Position numbers and translations under genes: made by a program
Part shown: piece by piece, positions 37,255 to 45,095 of the stretch
Layout of the letters: each line of letters begins with the position of its first letter
Position numbering within the stretch: the first letter of the stretch is position 1
Assembly (NCBI RefSeq): GCF_009829325.1
Contig: NZ_VUOS01000007.1
Span: 124,001-188,000 of the forward strand
Origin: Nocardia sp. CY41
GTDB taxonomy: Bacteria; Actinomycetota; Actinomycetes; Mycobacteriales; Mycobacteriaceae
Length of the DNA: 64,000 nt
Reading direction: 5' to 3'
Notes under the pieces: model-generated
Told to the model about the DNA's origin: nothing
Databases searched by the model: none
The model's input: the letters and a program-made list of their open reading frames with translations, nothing else

Positions 37255-37529
37255 TGGACTTCTCTATCGTGCTCAGCCTGAGCGCCCTCGCGGTGGCGAC
37301 AGCCTCTTTGTGGTACATCCGCCACCTGGTACGCGAGTCTGCGGCTATCGCGAAAGAGGCGTCTGGATACGCCGATCGCGCGGAGGCGGCGGCGGACCGG
37401 GCCGCGAAGGCTCGGGACCTCTCGATGACCTACGTCGTCAACAATCACGCCATGAGCCCCGCAGAGGCCGCGGCAGCCGTCCAGCGCGAGGCACGGCGCG
37501 GGAGCCTCCGCGGCGGGTTCGGTCGTTGA
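37254..37529 (+). CDS. Single-pass membrane protein (91 aa)
   Basis: TGATG overlap. Residues 3-22 form a transmembrane helix (FSIVLSLSALAVATASLWYI). A charged helical tail rich in Ala/Arg/Glu follows (about 28-70), like a coiled-coil stalk. Unknown. Confidence 0.6.
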   Translation: MDFSIVLSLSALAVATASLWYIRHLVRESAAIAKEASGYADRAEAAADRAAKARDLSMTYVVNNHAMSPAEAAAAVQREARRGSLRGGFGR

Positions 37530-37612
37530 TCCTCGACGCCTGGGACGCCCTCGTCCTGCGCTTCACCCGCTTCCTGATCCGCAAGTTCGGTGTCGACCTC
37601 TACCGCTCGTAA
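37526..37612 (+). CDS. Micro-protein (28 aa)
   Basis: TTG at 37526 overlaps the upstream TGA (TTGA). The 28-residue product is amphipathic and aromatic (LDAWDALVLRFTRFLIRKF). Weakly supported; the next gene starts inside it. Confidence 0.35.
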   Translation: MILDAWDALVLRFTRFLIRKFGVDLYRS

Positions 37613-37793
37613 GTGGCTGGACTACCGCCACCTGGCCCTGGGTTGGCTGTGGATCGTCCTGGCCGTCCCGTCGGTGTTGTGGTGGAAGGACTCCATCATC
37701 TGGGTAATCCTGCTCAGCCTGTACGCCAATGCTGAAAGTAGCTTCGCCGCGCACCAGGCGAAGTCCAACCGCACTCAGGAGACAAAGGGTTGA
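37590..37793 (+). CDS. Membrane protein (67 aa)
   Basis: GTG at 37590. Residues 14-45 hold one long or two short hydrophobic helices (LALGWLWIVLAVPSVLWW, IIWVILLSLYANA). A polar tail follows. The stop overlaps the TTG of the proteasome-like gene, so they are coupled. Confidence 0.55.
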   Translation: MSTSTARKWLDYRHLALGWLWIVLAVPSVLWWKDSIIWVILLSLYANAESSFAAHQAKSNRTQETKG

Positions 37794-38374
37794 CGATCAT
37801 CGCGGCTATCGCCATAAACGATGGCGTACTCATGGCTTGTGACACCCGAGCCGACTACAACGGCACCGCCATCTACAAGGCGGAGGGCAAGATCGGCACC
37901 CTCACCACCCCACGCGGCGAGAAGGTTCTGATCGCCGCCTCGGGTAACTCGGCGATCTTGCCGACGCTCCTGCGGCACCTGAAGATCGGGGACACTCCCA
38001 ACCCGGAGAGCGTGGTCGGTGCTGACGAGTGGGCCAATGCCGTCGCTGAAGCCGCCACAGGCGTCCTCGCAGACGCTAACCCACCCCTACTGAACACTGC
38101 GGACTCCGACAACGCAGCAGCGTTCGACGGGACGGCGCTCCTGGCGTGGCGGCAGCACCTGTGGATCTTACACACCCACGGCGTGATCCGACCCGCCGAT
38201 GATGTCGCCGTGATCGGATGCGGTTCCGAGATCGGTCTGGGCAGCCTGCATACCTCTCGACAGCTCGGCCTGGACCCGCGGGCCGGTCTGGAGCTGGCCG
38301 TGCGTCTGGCCGCCACCTACAACTCGGGATGCGGTGTGGATGGCCGAGGCCCGCTCGTGCACACCACCCTCTGA
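37790..38374 (+). CDS. Proteasome/HslV-like Ntn hydrolase
   Basis: A 194-residue protein that looks like a single-subunit N-terminal nucleophile protease. After removal of the initiator Met (TTG start at 37790, overlapping the upstream TGA), numbering from Thr gives Thr1, Asp17 (in MACDTRAD) and Lys33 (in AEGKIGTL), exactly the catalytic residues and spacing of proteasome beta subunits and HslV. 'KVLIAASGNSAILPTLLRHL' matches the conserved Gly-rich strand region, and 'AVIGCGSEIGLGSLH ... ELAVRLAATYNSGCGVDG' the C-terminal half. No partner ATPase is visible nearby. It could use the host Mpa/ARC-type ATPase, act alone, or have another amidohydrolase role. Confidence 0.8.
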   Translation: MTIIAAIAINDGVLMACDTRADYNGTAIYKAEGKIGTLTTPRGEKVLIAASGNSAILPTLLRHLKIGDTPNPESVVGADEWANAVAEAATGVLADANPPLLNTADSDNAAAFDGTALLAWRQHLWILHTHGVIRPADDVAVIGCGSEIGLGSLHTSRQLGLDPRAGLELAVRLAATYNSGCGVDGRGPLVHTTL

Positions 38375-38447
38375 CCGGACTTCTTCCATCACCGGCTCGA
38401 TCCGGCGCAACAAAATCTACGGCCGCATGCCCGGCCTGACAGGAGAA

Positions 38448-38555
38448 ATGACCATGGCCGCCCTGCTGCCCCTGCTCTGGACCATCATCAGCTACAACGA
38501 CTTCATGCTGCCCCGCCTCCTGTGGGGTGTGGTGAGCAGCGGCTCGGCGAGCTGA
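38448..38555 (+). CDS. Micro membrane protein (35 aa)
   Basis: ATG at 38448 after ACAGGAGAA. The 35-residue hydrophobic product (MAALLPLLWTIISYNDFMLP) could span the membrane once. Its TGA overlaps the next ATG. The strong RBS supports it despite its size. Confidence 0.45.
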   Translation: MTMAALLPLLWTIISYNDFMLPRLLWGVVSSGSAS

Positions 38556-38746
38556 TGCGCCAGATCACCCCCGCCGATCTCGGCCTCACCGAGGAGCCGA
38601 AGCCGGTGGACCTCCACACCTACCTCGATGACCGCCTGCGCATCATCAACGAACTCACCGAGCTGGCCGGCAAGTTCCACGACCGCGGCGACTTCCAGTG
38701 CAGCGCTGAGATGATGGCCATCCTCGACAGCCGCCTCGATCTGTGA
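38555..38746 (+). CDS. Small helical protein (63 aa)
   Basis: TGATG overlap. An acidic helical product (LHTYLDDRLRIINELTELAGKFHDRGDF). GTGA-coupled to the next gene. Unknown. Confidence 0.55.
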   Translation: MRQITPADLGLTEEPKPVDLHTYLDDRLRIINELTELAGKFHDRGDFQCSAEMMAILDSRLDL

Positions 38747-38919
38747 GCGATCCGATGCGAACGCTGGCCGACTGGACCGCCGCCTTCCATGCGAACGTCG
38801 TCGAGCCAGCCCCAATGATCGTCCCGACGTGGATGTGGGATGGCCTCGAGCGGCAGGGCGACGCTCTGTTCTTCCGCCTGCGTGACAGCGGGAAGATCGT
38901 TCGGAACCAGTCGCGATGA
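38743..38919 (+). CDS. Small hypothetical protein (58 aa)
   Basis: GTG at 38743 overlaps the upstream TGA and its stop overlaps the next ATG. A 58-residue product with Trp-rich stretches (LADWTAAFHANVV, PTWMWDGLERQGD). Not recognised. Confidence 0.5.
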   Translation: MSDPMRTLADWTAAFHANVVEPAPMIVPTWMWDGLERQGDALFFRLRDSGKIVRNQSR

Positions 38920-39173
38920 TGACAGCGGAGCAGTTTACGGCGTGGAGCATGTGCCCCTCCTGCAAGCTGGTCGACTGTCACAGCCTTCGCCAGCCACGGT
39001 CATATGATCCGCATGATCCGTTGCAGGTCGCGTTCGACAAGATCGTGATGATGCAGTGGATTAACGGCTTCGGCCTGGAACACATGTCGCCATCGCAAGA
39101 GCAGGCGTACGAGGTGATCCGCACCTGTCGGTGTGGGCACGAGTGGGGCCAAGAGCCGATTCGGGGCGAATAG
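38916..39173 (+). CDS. Zinc-ribbon hypothetical protein (85 aa)
   Basis: ATGA start. CPSCKLVDCHS near residue 13 and TCRCGHEWG near 70 form a split zinc ribbon. It lies directly upstream of the HNH nuclease and may take part in packaging or early regulation. Confidence 0.55.
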   Translation: MMTAEQFTAWSMCPSCKLVDCHSLRQPRSYDPHDPLQVAFDKIVMMQWINGFGLEHMSPSQEQAYEVIRTCRCGHEWGQEPIRGE

Positions 39174-39175
39174 TC

Positions 39176-39514
39176 GTGGCAAGAGCCAGGCTTCGGATCT
39201 GCTCCGCCCCCGGATGTCCCAACGCTCAACCCGAGAGCCGATGCCCTGAGCATAGGGCAGAGCGTGACCGCCACTACCGCAAGACCACGCCCACCAAGGC
39301 CACACGAGACCACGCCGAGCGACAGCGTCGAGCCGAAGTCGTAGCCGACCATCGAGCAGCCCACGGTAATTGGTGCCCAGGCTGGCGTAGACCGGCTCAC
39401 CCATCCGATGACCTCACCGCGGACCACACGCGCGCTGTAGCAGACGGTGGACGCCCGGACGGCCCATTGCAGGTGCTGTGCCGAGCATGCAACTCGGCCA
39501 AGGGTGCGAGCTAG
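39176..39514 (+). CDS. HNH endonuclease next to the terminase region
   Basis: A 112-residue protein. N-terminal zinc cysteines (ICSAPGCPNAQPESRCPEH), then the HNH core 'DLTADHTRAVADGG ... QVLCRACNSAKGA'. A basic middle (residues 25-60) suits DNA binding. HNH proteins of this form beside terminase genes are needed for cos cleavage in HK97-type phages, so this one probably assists packaging initiation. GTG start 2 bases after the upstream stop. Confidence 0.82.
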   Translation: MARARLRICSAPGCPNAQPESRCPEHRAERDRHYRKTTPTKATRDHAERQRRAEVVADHRAAHGNWCPGWRRPAHPSDDLTADHTRAVADGGRPDGPLQVLCRACNSAKGAS

Positions 39515-39669
39515 ACCGACTCGGCAGCCAATGGGTGCACTTTCAGGTGGCAGTGCAACAGTGCCTTCGCCTCATCTGGAGTGCACACGATGTACGTGAA
39601 ATCGCCGTGTGTCCACGTGAGAGTTACCGACCATTCGCAGTCGACATGAGGGCACGCCTCTTTTGACAA
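39511..39669 (-). CDS. Small zinc-finger-like protein (52 aa)
   Basis: TTG at 39669. The 52-residue product has 'ACPHVDCEWSV' and, after a short strand region, 'LLHCHLKVHP', a C2H2-like pattern seen in many small actinophage proteins. Its stop overlaps the end of the HNH gene convergently. No clear RBS, so moderate support only. The first 25-bp palindrome lies 32 bp upstream, where it could control this gene. Confidence 0.45.
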   Translation of the reverse strand: MSKEACPHVDCEWSVTLTWTHGDFTYIVCTPDEAKALLHCHLKVHPLAAESV

Positions 39670-40071
39670 TGTTGGGTTGCATGTACTCAAGGCTACGGCT
39701 GTGAGTGATGACGACCAACGCTCACTGTTTGGTCAGGGCTTGACACGCGACGAGCTACCGCACTCACGATGTGGCGAGCATCCAGCAAACATCAGACAGG
39801 GATGCTGATCGGTAACTGAGTTTGTGAGTGTTGTTCATCAACGCTCACACTCGGCCCGCCCCCAGGGGGGTGACCCCTCGCCGGGCGGGCCGCGCCACCT
39901 TCGGGGAGGGCGCTACCCCCCGCGGAGGGTCCAGATATCCGGACCGGCGGTCCAGATGGGCCGGAGAGTGAGCGTTCGTCATCAACACTCACTAATCTGG
40001 ACAGCACGTCCAGTAACCGTGCGGTAGCGGAATGGTAACCAGCTACCAGACCGGTTGCGCGGCAAACGATC
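39670..40071. promoter_or_regulatory. 402-bp non-coding region with three 25-bp palindromes and TCCAGAT repeats
   Basis: Palindromes of the form GTGAGTG-TTG...CAACGCTCAC lie at 39701-39725, 39824-39848 and, in the other orientation, 39968-39992. Between the last two, a GC-rich stretch (39850-39965) has TCCAGAT repeated and its complement ATCTGGA after the third palindrome. TTGACA hexamers occur at 39663-39668 and 39740-39745. The place between HNH nuclease and terminase suits a cos/pac or terminase-binding site, or the control region for the late operon. Confidence 0.55.
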
Positions 40072-40359
40072 TCACTCCTCGTCGCGGTTGCCGACCCGCT
40101 TACGGGGTGTCATCGCGGCCCACATGATGAACGTGCACACCACGATCACCACGCCGAGTATGGCCAGGTAGAAGCCCCTCGGCGAGGGGTCGCCGTCGCG
40201 GCAGCGAACGCCGTCCGGCCGGCCGAAGTACGCGGTGTGTGGTGTGCAGATCTGCTCGACGGTGCTGAAGTCGACGATGGCGACGACGATCCCGACCACC
40301 AGGGCCAAGGCTCCGATGATGGTCCCGATCCGGCAGGCCATCAGCTGGCTTCGTGTCAT
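40072..40359 (-). CDS. Two-pass membrane protein (95 aa)
   Basis: ATG at 40359 with GGGGAGAG upstream. Two transmembrane helices (residues 11-31, IGTIIGALALVVGIVVAIV; and 65-85, FYLAILGVVIVVCTFIMWAA) flank a loop with two cysteines that could form a disulfide outside the cell. It runs against the surrounding late genes, as lysogen-expressed genes often do, so superinfection exclusion or envelope modification is possible. Confidence 0.65.
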   Translation of the reverse strand: MTRSQLMACRIGTIIGALALVVGIVVAIVDFSTVEQICTPHTAYFGRPDGVRCRDGDPSPRGFYLAILGVVIVVCTFIMWAAMTPRKRVGNRDEE

Positions 40360-40462
40360 GTGCTCTCCCCATTCGGTTGCGAGTGGTCATTGTCCCGGTC
40401 CGGCGCGATGCCGGGGCGGGTTTCCGTCCAAGGCGGCGCGATGCTGCCAGGAGGTGATCGTG

Positions 40463-41005
40463 ATGCGTGGTGGTGCACGGAATCGTTCCGGGCCGCCGGT
40501 GGATCCGAAGTCCGGTCGCTCGGATCGTCGTGGGTTGGCGTTCGTTGTGTTACCGGCTGAGGGCTACGCCGGCGAAGTGCCGGAGTTCCCGCTGCTGCCG
40601 CGGCGGGTGATGCGCTGGGAGCACGGCGAGAAGGGCGCCCGCTGGCAGGTTCTCGACGAGGAGTCCACCGAGGCCGTGCGTGAGCGCGAAGCCGAGCTGT
40701 GGGAGTGGGCGTGGGCTACCCCGCAGGCGGCCGCGTGGGCGAAGGAGCCGTGGCGGTGGCAGGCAGTGGCGCACTGGGTGCGCACGAGCGTGATCTGCGA
40801 ATCGGATGAAGCGTCTGCGGCCGACCGCGGGTCACTGCACCGGTTCGCCGACCAGATCGGCCTGACTCCGGCGGGTTTGCGGGAGAACGGCTGGTCGATC
40901 GCCGCTGATGAGGTGGCGACGGCCCGCGAGGAGAAGAAGGCGAAGGCGCCGAGCTCGACACCGCCGGCGCGGCGGCTGAGGGCGGTGCCTGGTGGCGCCG
41001 ACTGA
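40463..41005 (+). CDS. terS: Terminase small subunit
   Basis: A 180-residue protein that would recognise the packaging site. I chose the ATG at 40463, 8 bases after AGGAGG. Residues 25-75 contain an aromatic-rich region (RRVMRWEHGEKGARWQVLDEEST); residues 85-150 are helical and resemble P27-type small terminases (ADQIGLTPAGLRENGWSIA); the tail is basic. It overlaps the large subunit gene by 14 bases. The call is supported mainly by position. Confidence 0.75.
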   Translation: MRGGARNRSGPPVDPKSGRSDRRGLAFVVLPAEGYAGEVPEFPLLPRRVMRWEHGEKGARWQVLDEESTEAVREREAELWEWAWATPQAAAWAKEPWRWQAVAHWVRTSVICESDEASAADRGSLHRFADQIGLTPAGLRENGWSIAADEVATAREEKKAKAPSSTPPARRLRAVPGGAD

Positions 41006-42062
41006 GGGTTTCGTTGTCGATTTCCCGACCCTCGGCGACATCGGCGAGGCGTGGGTACGGCAGCATTGCCGGATCCCGGACGGTTTCCGCCGCGGAGGCG
41101 AGTTCGTCTGGTCGGATTGGCAGTTCTGGTGCGCGGCGAACTATTACCGGATCCGTCCGGGCGTTCAGTGGGTCGCTGACGATGAGCCGCTGCTGAATCA
41201 GGCGTTCACCTACCGCCGCGCGCAGATCGTCGCTCCGCAGAAGACGGGCAAGGGTCCGTGGGCCGCTTCAGTGACCTGCATTCAGGCCGTGGGCCCCGCA
41301 GAATTCCTCGGCTGGGCGAAAGAGGGCGACGGGTGGGCGTGCTCGGACTGGGGTTGCGGCTGCGGATGGGAGTACGAGTACTTTCCGGGTGAGCCGATGG
41401 CGATGCGCCATCCCTCGCCGGTGATCCAGCTGACCGCGACGAATGAGGACCAGGTAGGCAACGTCTACCGACCCCTCACCGCGATGATCAAGCTCGGTCC
41501 GCTGTCGGATGTGATGGCAGTGCGTGAGGGCTTTATCCGCATCCTGGGCTCGGTCGGCGACGAGGACTTAGACCGCATCGACGCGGTGACCTCGAGCGCG
41601 ACCGGACGCGTCGGCAACCCGGTGTCGTGGGTGCTGCACGACGAGACCGGCCTGTACACGAAGACGAACAAAATGGTGGGGATCGCCGAGACGCAGCGCC
41701 GCGGCGCGGCAGGCATGAACGGCCGCACGTTGGAGACCACGAACGCGTGGGATCCGGCGGAGAACTCCACGGCTCAACGGACGTACGAGTCGCAGGCGCC
41801 GGACATCTGGAAGTTCTTCCGGATGCCTCCCGCTGGCCTGTCGTGGGGCAACAAGAGGGACCGCCGCAAGATCCTCCGCTACGTCTACGACGGCTCCCCG
41901 TGGGTGAACCTGGACTCCATCGAGGCCGAGGCGTTGGAGCTGAACGAGACCGATCCCGCGCAGGCGGAGAGGTTCTTCGGCAACCGACTCGTCTCCAGGG
42001 CGGGTACGTGGCTGCCGGATGGGCTGTGGGACAGCTGCTATGCCGAAGCTCTGGCTTCCTAA
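40992..42062 (+). CDS. terL: Terminase large subunit, ATPase half
   Basis: A 356-residue packaging motor part. Walker A-like APQKTGKGP at residues 81-89, Walker B at VLHDE (Asp217/Glu218), and a coupling motif-like TTNAWDPAENSTAQRT near 250. The frame ends at 42062, right where the nuclease domain should begin. That domain follows in the +1 frame at 42040-42645. So TerL is either two separate proteins or one made by frameshifting. GTG start inside the terS end. Confidence 0.85.
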   Translation: MAPTEGFVVDFPTLGDIGEAWVRQHCRIPDGFRRGGEFVWSDWQFWCAANYYRIRPGVQWVADDEPLLNQAFTYRRAQIVAPQKTGKGPWAASVTCIQAVGPAEFLGWAKEGDGWACSDWGCGCGWEYEYFPGEPMAMRHPSPVIQLTATNEDQVGNVYRPLTAMIKLGPLSDVMAVREGFIRILGSVGDEDLDRIDAVTSSATGRVGNPVSWVLHDETGLYTKTNKMVGIAETQRRGAAGMNGRTLETTNAWDPAENSTAQRTYESQAPDIWKFFRMPPAGLSWGNKRDRRKILRYVYDGSPWVNLDSIEAEALELNETDPAQAERFFGNRLVSRAGTWLPDGLWDSCYAEALAS

Positions 42063-42645
42063 CCCGCCGAGCGGCACAGCGATCTGTGTCGGCTTCGACG
42101 GTAGTGAAAACAATGATTTCACGGCGCTGCGCTGCGAAACCCGTGACGGATTCCAGTTCACGCCCCGCTATGGACCGGACCGTCGCCCGACGATCTGGAA
42201 TCCGGCCGAGTGGAACGGCCGTATTCCCCGCGCAGAGGTGCACACCGCGGTCGATGAGGTGTTCAACACCTGGGACGTCGCCCGGTTGTACGCGGACCCG
42301 CAGGATTGGCGCTCGGAGATCGGCGATTGGGCACTGAAGTACGGCGAGGAGCACGTTTTCGAGTGGGCGACCAACCGGATCAGCCAGATGTACTCGGCGA
42401 TCCGACGGTTCGAGACCGATCTGAAGACCAAACGCATCTCCCACGACGGGTGCCCGATCACCGAGACGCACATGGCGAACTGCCGCAAGGTGCCGAAGCC
42501 GGGCGACAAGTACGTGCTCGGCAAACCTACTGACCATCAGAAGATCGACGGTTCGATCGCGTCGATCCTTGTCCACGAAGCCGCCGAGGACGCCCGGGAA
42601 GCCGGGTGGGAAGAAGTCGACGGCCGAATGTTCTGCTTCAGCTGA
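42040..42645 (+). CDS. Terminase large subunit, nuclease half
   Basis: A 201-residue protein with an RNase H-fold terminase nuclease pattern: Asp20 in VGFDGSENND, Asp in LYADPQDWRSEI, and the terminal DGSIASILVHEAA. ATG at 42040 overlaps the ATPase half by 23 bases and has only a weak RBS. The nuclease makes the DNA cuts that begin and end packaging. The two frames share open sequence from about 42019 to 42059, where a frameshift could join them. Confidence 0.8.
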   Translation: MPKLWLPNPPSGTAICVGFDGSENNDFTALRCETRDGFQFTPRYGPDRRPTIWNPAEWNGRIPRAEVHTAVDEVFNTWDVARLYADPQDWRSEIGDWALKYGEEHVFEWATNRISQMYSAIRRFETDLKTKRISHDGCPITETHMANCRKVPKPGDKYVLGKPTDHQKIDGSIASILVHEAAEDAREAGWEEVDGRMFCFS

Positions 42646-42655
42646 GGAGGTGAGC

Positions 42656-44086
42656 GTGGTCGTACTGCGCACGAAGCTCACCGACGACGAGCAGAACATG
42701 GTCAACAAGCTGAGCGGCCAGTTGGGCAACCTGTCCCGGCAGGACAAGCTCCACAACGCCTACTACGAAGGCGCTCAACGTTTGAAGCACATCGGTCTCG
42801 CTGTCCCGGAGGAGTTTCGGATCTTCGAGCTGGTCGCGAACTGGCCGCGCATGTATGTGGACGAGGTCGCGCGCCGGCAGAAGGTGAAGGGCATCTACCG
42901 GCCGGGTCAGGGTAAGGCGGATCCGGACCTGCAGGAGGCGTTCACCGCGAACAACCTCGACGCTGAGATCCCCATCCTGGCCAAGGAAAACATGATCTTC
43001 GGCCGGATGTTCGCCACAGTGGGCACGAACGAAGACGACAAAGACCATCCGCTGATCACCATGGAATCGCCACGGCAGATGGCTTGCCTGGTGAACCAGC
43101 GCCGCCGCCGCATGGACGCGGCGATGCGGAAATTCCAGGAGCAGGACGGTACGCAGGTAGCGACCCTGTTCCTCCCGGACAAGACGATCCAGCTGGTGCA
43201 GTCGAGCGACGGCTGGGACATCGACATCGTCGGCGACGACACAGGCGTCGACCCGCACAACCTGGGCAAAGTGCCGGTGGTGCTGTTCCTGAACCGCAGA
43301 CGGCTGGGGAAGTGGCACGGAACCACGGAGATGGCCGACGTCATCCCCCTGACCGACGCCTGCGCGCGCGCATTGACGGATCTGCAGTACGGCGTCGAGA
43401 CGGTGGCTATTCAGAAGCGGTTCGCGATAGGCGTTTCCAGGGGAGATTTCGTCGACAAGGACGGCAACCCGCTGCCGGCGTGGCAGTCCTACTTCAATGC
43501 CCTGTGGGCGACGCAGAAGTCCCCGAAGGACGTCTCGATCGGTCAACTTCCGGCCGCGGACCTGTCGAATTTCCACAACACGGTGAAGCTGTACGCCGAA
43601 CTCGCCAGCTCGGTGACCGGATTGCCGTTCCGCTACTTCGGCGCCAACACTGCCAACCCGGCGGCCGAAGGTGCGATCCGTGCGGATGAGTCCCGGATCA
43701 TCTCCAACGCCGAGGAGAAGAACGCGCATTTGGGCGTTGGGTTGGGCTGGACGCTGGCGCTGTACGAGCGGCTCCGCACCGGTGAATGGCCGGAGGCGGG
43801 TGAGCCGTTTGCGGTGGATTGGCGCAACCCGGCCACGCCGACGAAGGCGGAAGAAGCTGACGCGATCCAGAAGCTGAACGGCGGCACGCCGGTGTTGTCG
43901 CGTGAGGGCTCCTGGGACGAAATGGGCTGGAACGAGGCCCGGAAGATCCGGGAGCGCGCCTACTTCGACGACGAGGCCCGCGATCCCGCGCTGGAGCAGT
44001 TCCAACGCGACCTCAACCAGCAGGGCAACCAGAATCCCGTGACGGTCCCGGATGCCGACGCAGACCCCGCCGCAAGCGGCGATTGA
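42656..44086 (+). CDS. Portal protein
   Basis: A 476-residue protein of the SPP1/HK97-like actinophage portal type: 'AYYEGAQRLKHIGLAVPEE' and 'NWPRMYVDEVARRQKVKG' near the start, 'YFGANTANPAAEGAIRADES' near residue 330, acidic tail at the C-terminus. It would form the dodecameric ring at the capsid vertex. GTG at 42656 has AGGAGG 5 bases upstream; an earlier GTG at 42650 overlaps that site. Overlaps the MuF gene by 35 bases. Confidence 0.9.
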   Translation: MVVLRTKLTDDEQNMVNKLSGQLGNLSRQDKLHNAYYEGAQRLKHIGLAVPEEFRIFELVANWPRMYVDEVARRQKVKGIYRPGQGKADPDLQEAFTANNLDAEIPILAKENMIFGRMFATVGTNEDDKDHPLITMESPRQMACLVNQRRRRMDAAMRKFQEQDGTQVATLFLPDKTIQLVQSSDGWDIDIVGDDTGVDPHNLGKVPVVLFLNRRRLGKWHGTTEMADVIPLTDACARALTDLQYGVETVAIQKRFAIGVSRGDFVDKDGNPLPAWQSYFNALWATQKSPKDVSIGQLPAADLSNFHNTVKLYAELASSVTGLPFRYFGANTANPAAEGAIRADESRIISNAEEKNAHLGVGLGWTLALYERLRTGEWPEAGEPFAVDWRNPATPTKAEEADAIQKLNGGTPVLSREGSWDEMGWNEARKIRERAYFDDEARDPALEQFQRDLNQQGNQNPVTVPDADADPAASGD

Positions 44087-45032
44087 TTTCGACGCCGAGC
44101 AGCGTCGGATCATCGTTCAGACGATCGAAGAGGTAGCCAGGCAGTGGGGCACCCTGCCGCCGGGTGACTTCGATGCCTGGTTCGGGCGCAACGCCGACCG
44201 ACTTGTGCGGGCGGTGACCGCCGCGCAGCGCGCTGCGGTCTCCGGAGCCGACCAGTATGTGTCCGACGTCCTGGAGGAGCAAGGGACACCAGCGCGGAGG
44301 CTCGCGACTCCGAATCCGGAGCGACTGGTGGGTGTCGCCTCCGACGGCCGGACGATCGACGGCCTACTACAGCAGGCGATCGTGGGCGCGCACCAGCGCG
44401 TCGCCGCGGGCGAGCCGCCGTACAGGGCATGGCAGGCCGCCGGGCTGGACGCGCGGCTGTACATCCAGACCCAGGTCGCTGATGCCGGTAGGGCGGCGAC
44501 AGGAGTCGGGATCACGTCCCGGCTGGGTGTCGGGTACACGCGGATGCTGGTCCCGCCCTCCTGTTCGCGCTGCGTTGTCCTGGCCGGGCGGTATTACCAC
44601 TGGTCGGCGGGGTTCCGTAGACATCCGGGCTGCAACTGCAAGCACATTCCCTGCCGCGAAGACCATTCCGGGGACGTTCGGACCGAACCGCGGGCGTACT
44701 TCAACAGCCTCACCCCGATCGAGCAGGCGCGCACCTTCGGCGCGGCCGGCGCGCGGGCGATCCGCGACGGCGCCGACATCAGCCAGGTCGTGAACGCCCG
44801 TAGGGGTCTGGAGATCGTCGGCGGGCGCGCGGTTCGGCAAGAGGTATACGGCCGGAGTCTTCTCACTACCCGCGAGGGCGTCACCCGCCGCGGTGTCGCA
44901 GGCCGAACGATCCGAGCTCGAGGCCGAAACGCTCGCACCACGCCCCGCTTGATGCCCGAAGCGATCTACGAGATCGCCGAAAGCCGCGAAGCAGCGATCG
45001 AGCTGCTGCGCCAAAACGGCTACGTCCTGTAG
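44052..45032 (+). CDS. MuF-like head morphogenesis protein
   Basis: A 326-residue protein. The central region has 'VPPSCSRCVVLAGRYYHWSAGFRRHPGCNCKH', the Cys/His-rich MuF-type core found after portals in actinophages. N-terminal 140 residues are helical; the C-terminal part is basic and may contact DNA or capsid. Some phages call this a capsid maturation protease, but no clear protease motif is visible here. Starts within the portal's 3' end. Confidence 0.8.
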   Translation: MPTQTPPQAAIDFDAEQRRIIVQTIEEVARQWGTLPPGDFDAWFGRNADRLVRAVTAAQRAAVSGADQYVSDVLEEQGTPARRLATPNPERLVGVASDGRTIDGLLQQAIVGAHQRVAAGEPPYRAWQAAGLDARLYIQTQVADAGRAATGVGITSRLGVGYTRMLVPPSCSRCVVLAGRYYHWSAGFRRHPGCNCKHIPCREDHSGDVRTEPRAYFNSLTPIEQARTFGAAGARAIRDGADISQVVNARRGLEIVGGRAVRQEVYGRSLLTTREGVTRRGVAGRTIRARGRNARTTPRLMPEAIYEIAESREAAIELLRQNGYVL

Positions 45033-45095
45033 CCCCACAAACTTCCGTCCGGCGCGAGGCCGGCCGGTATTTCCCCCGCGATGGAGGACCCAGTA

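Noticed and set aside
39478..39666. A plus-strand frame overlapping the HNH end
   Set aside because: No RBS, low domain-like content, and the opposite strand holds a better zinc-finger frame.
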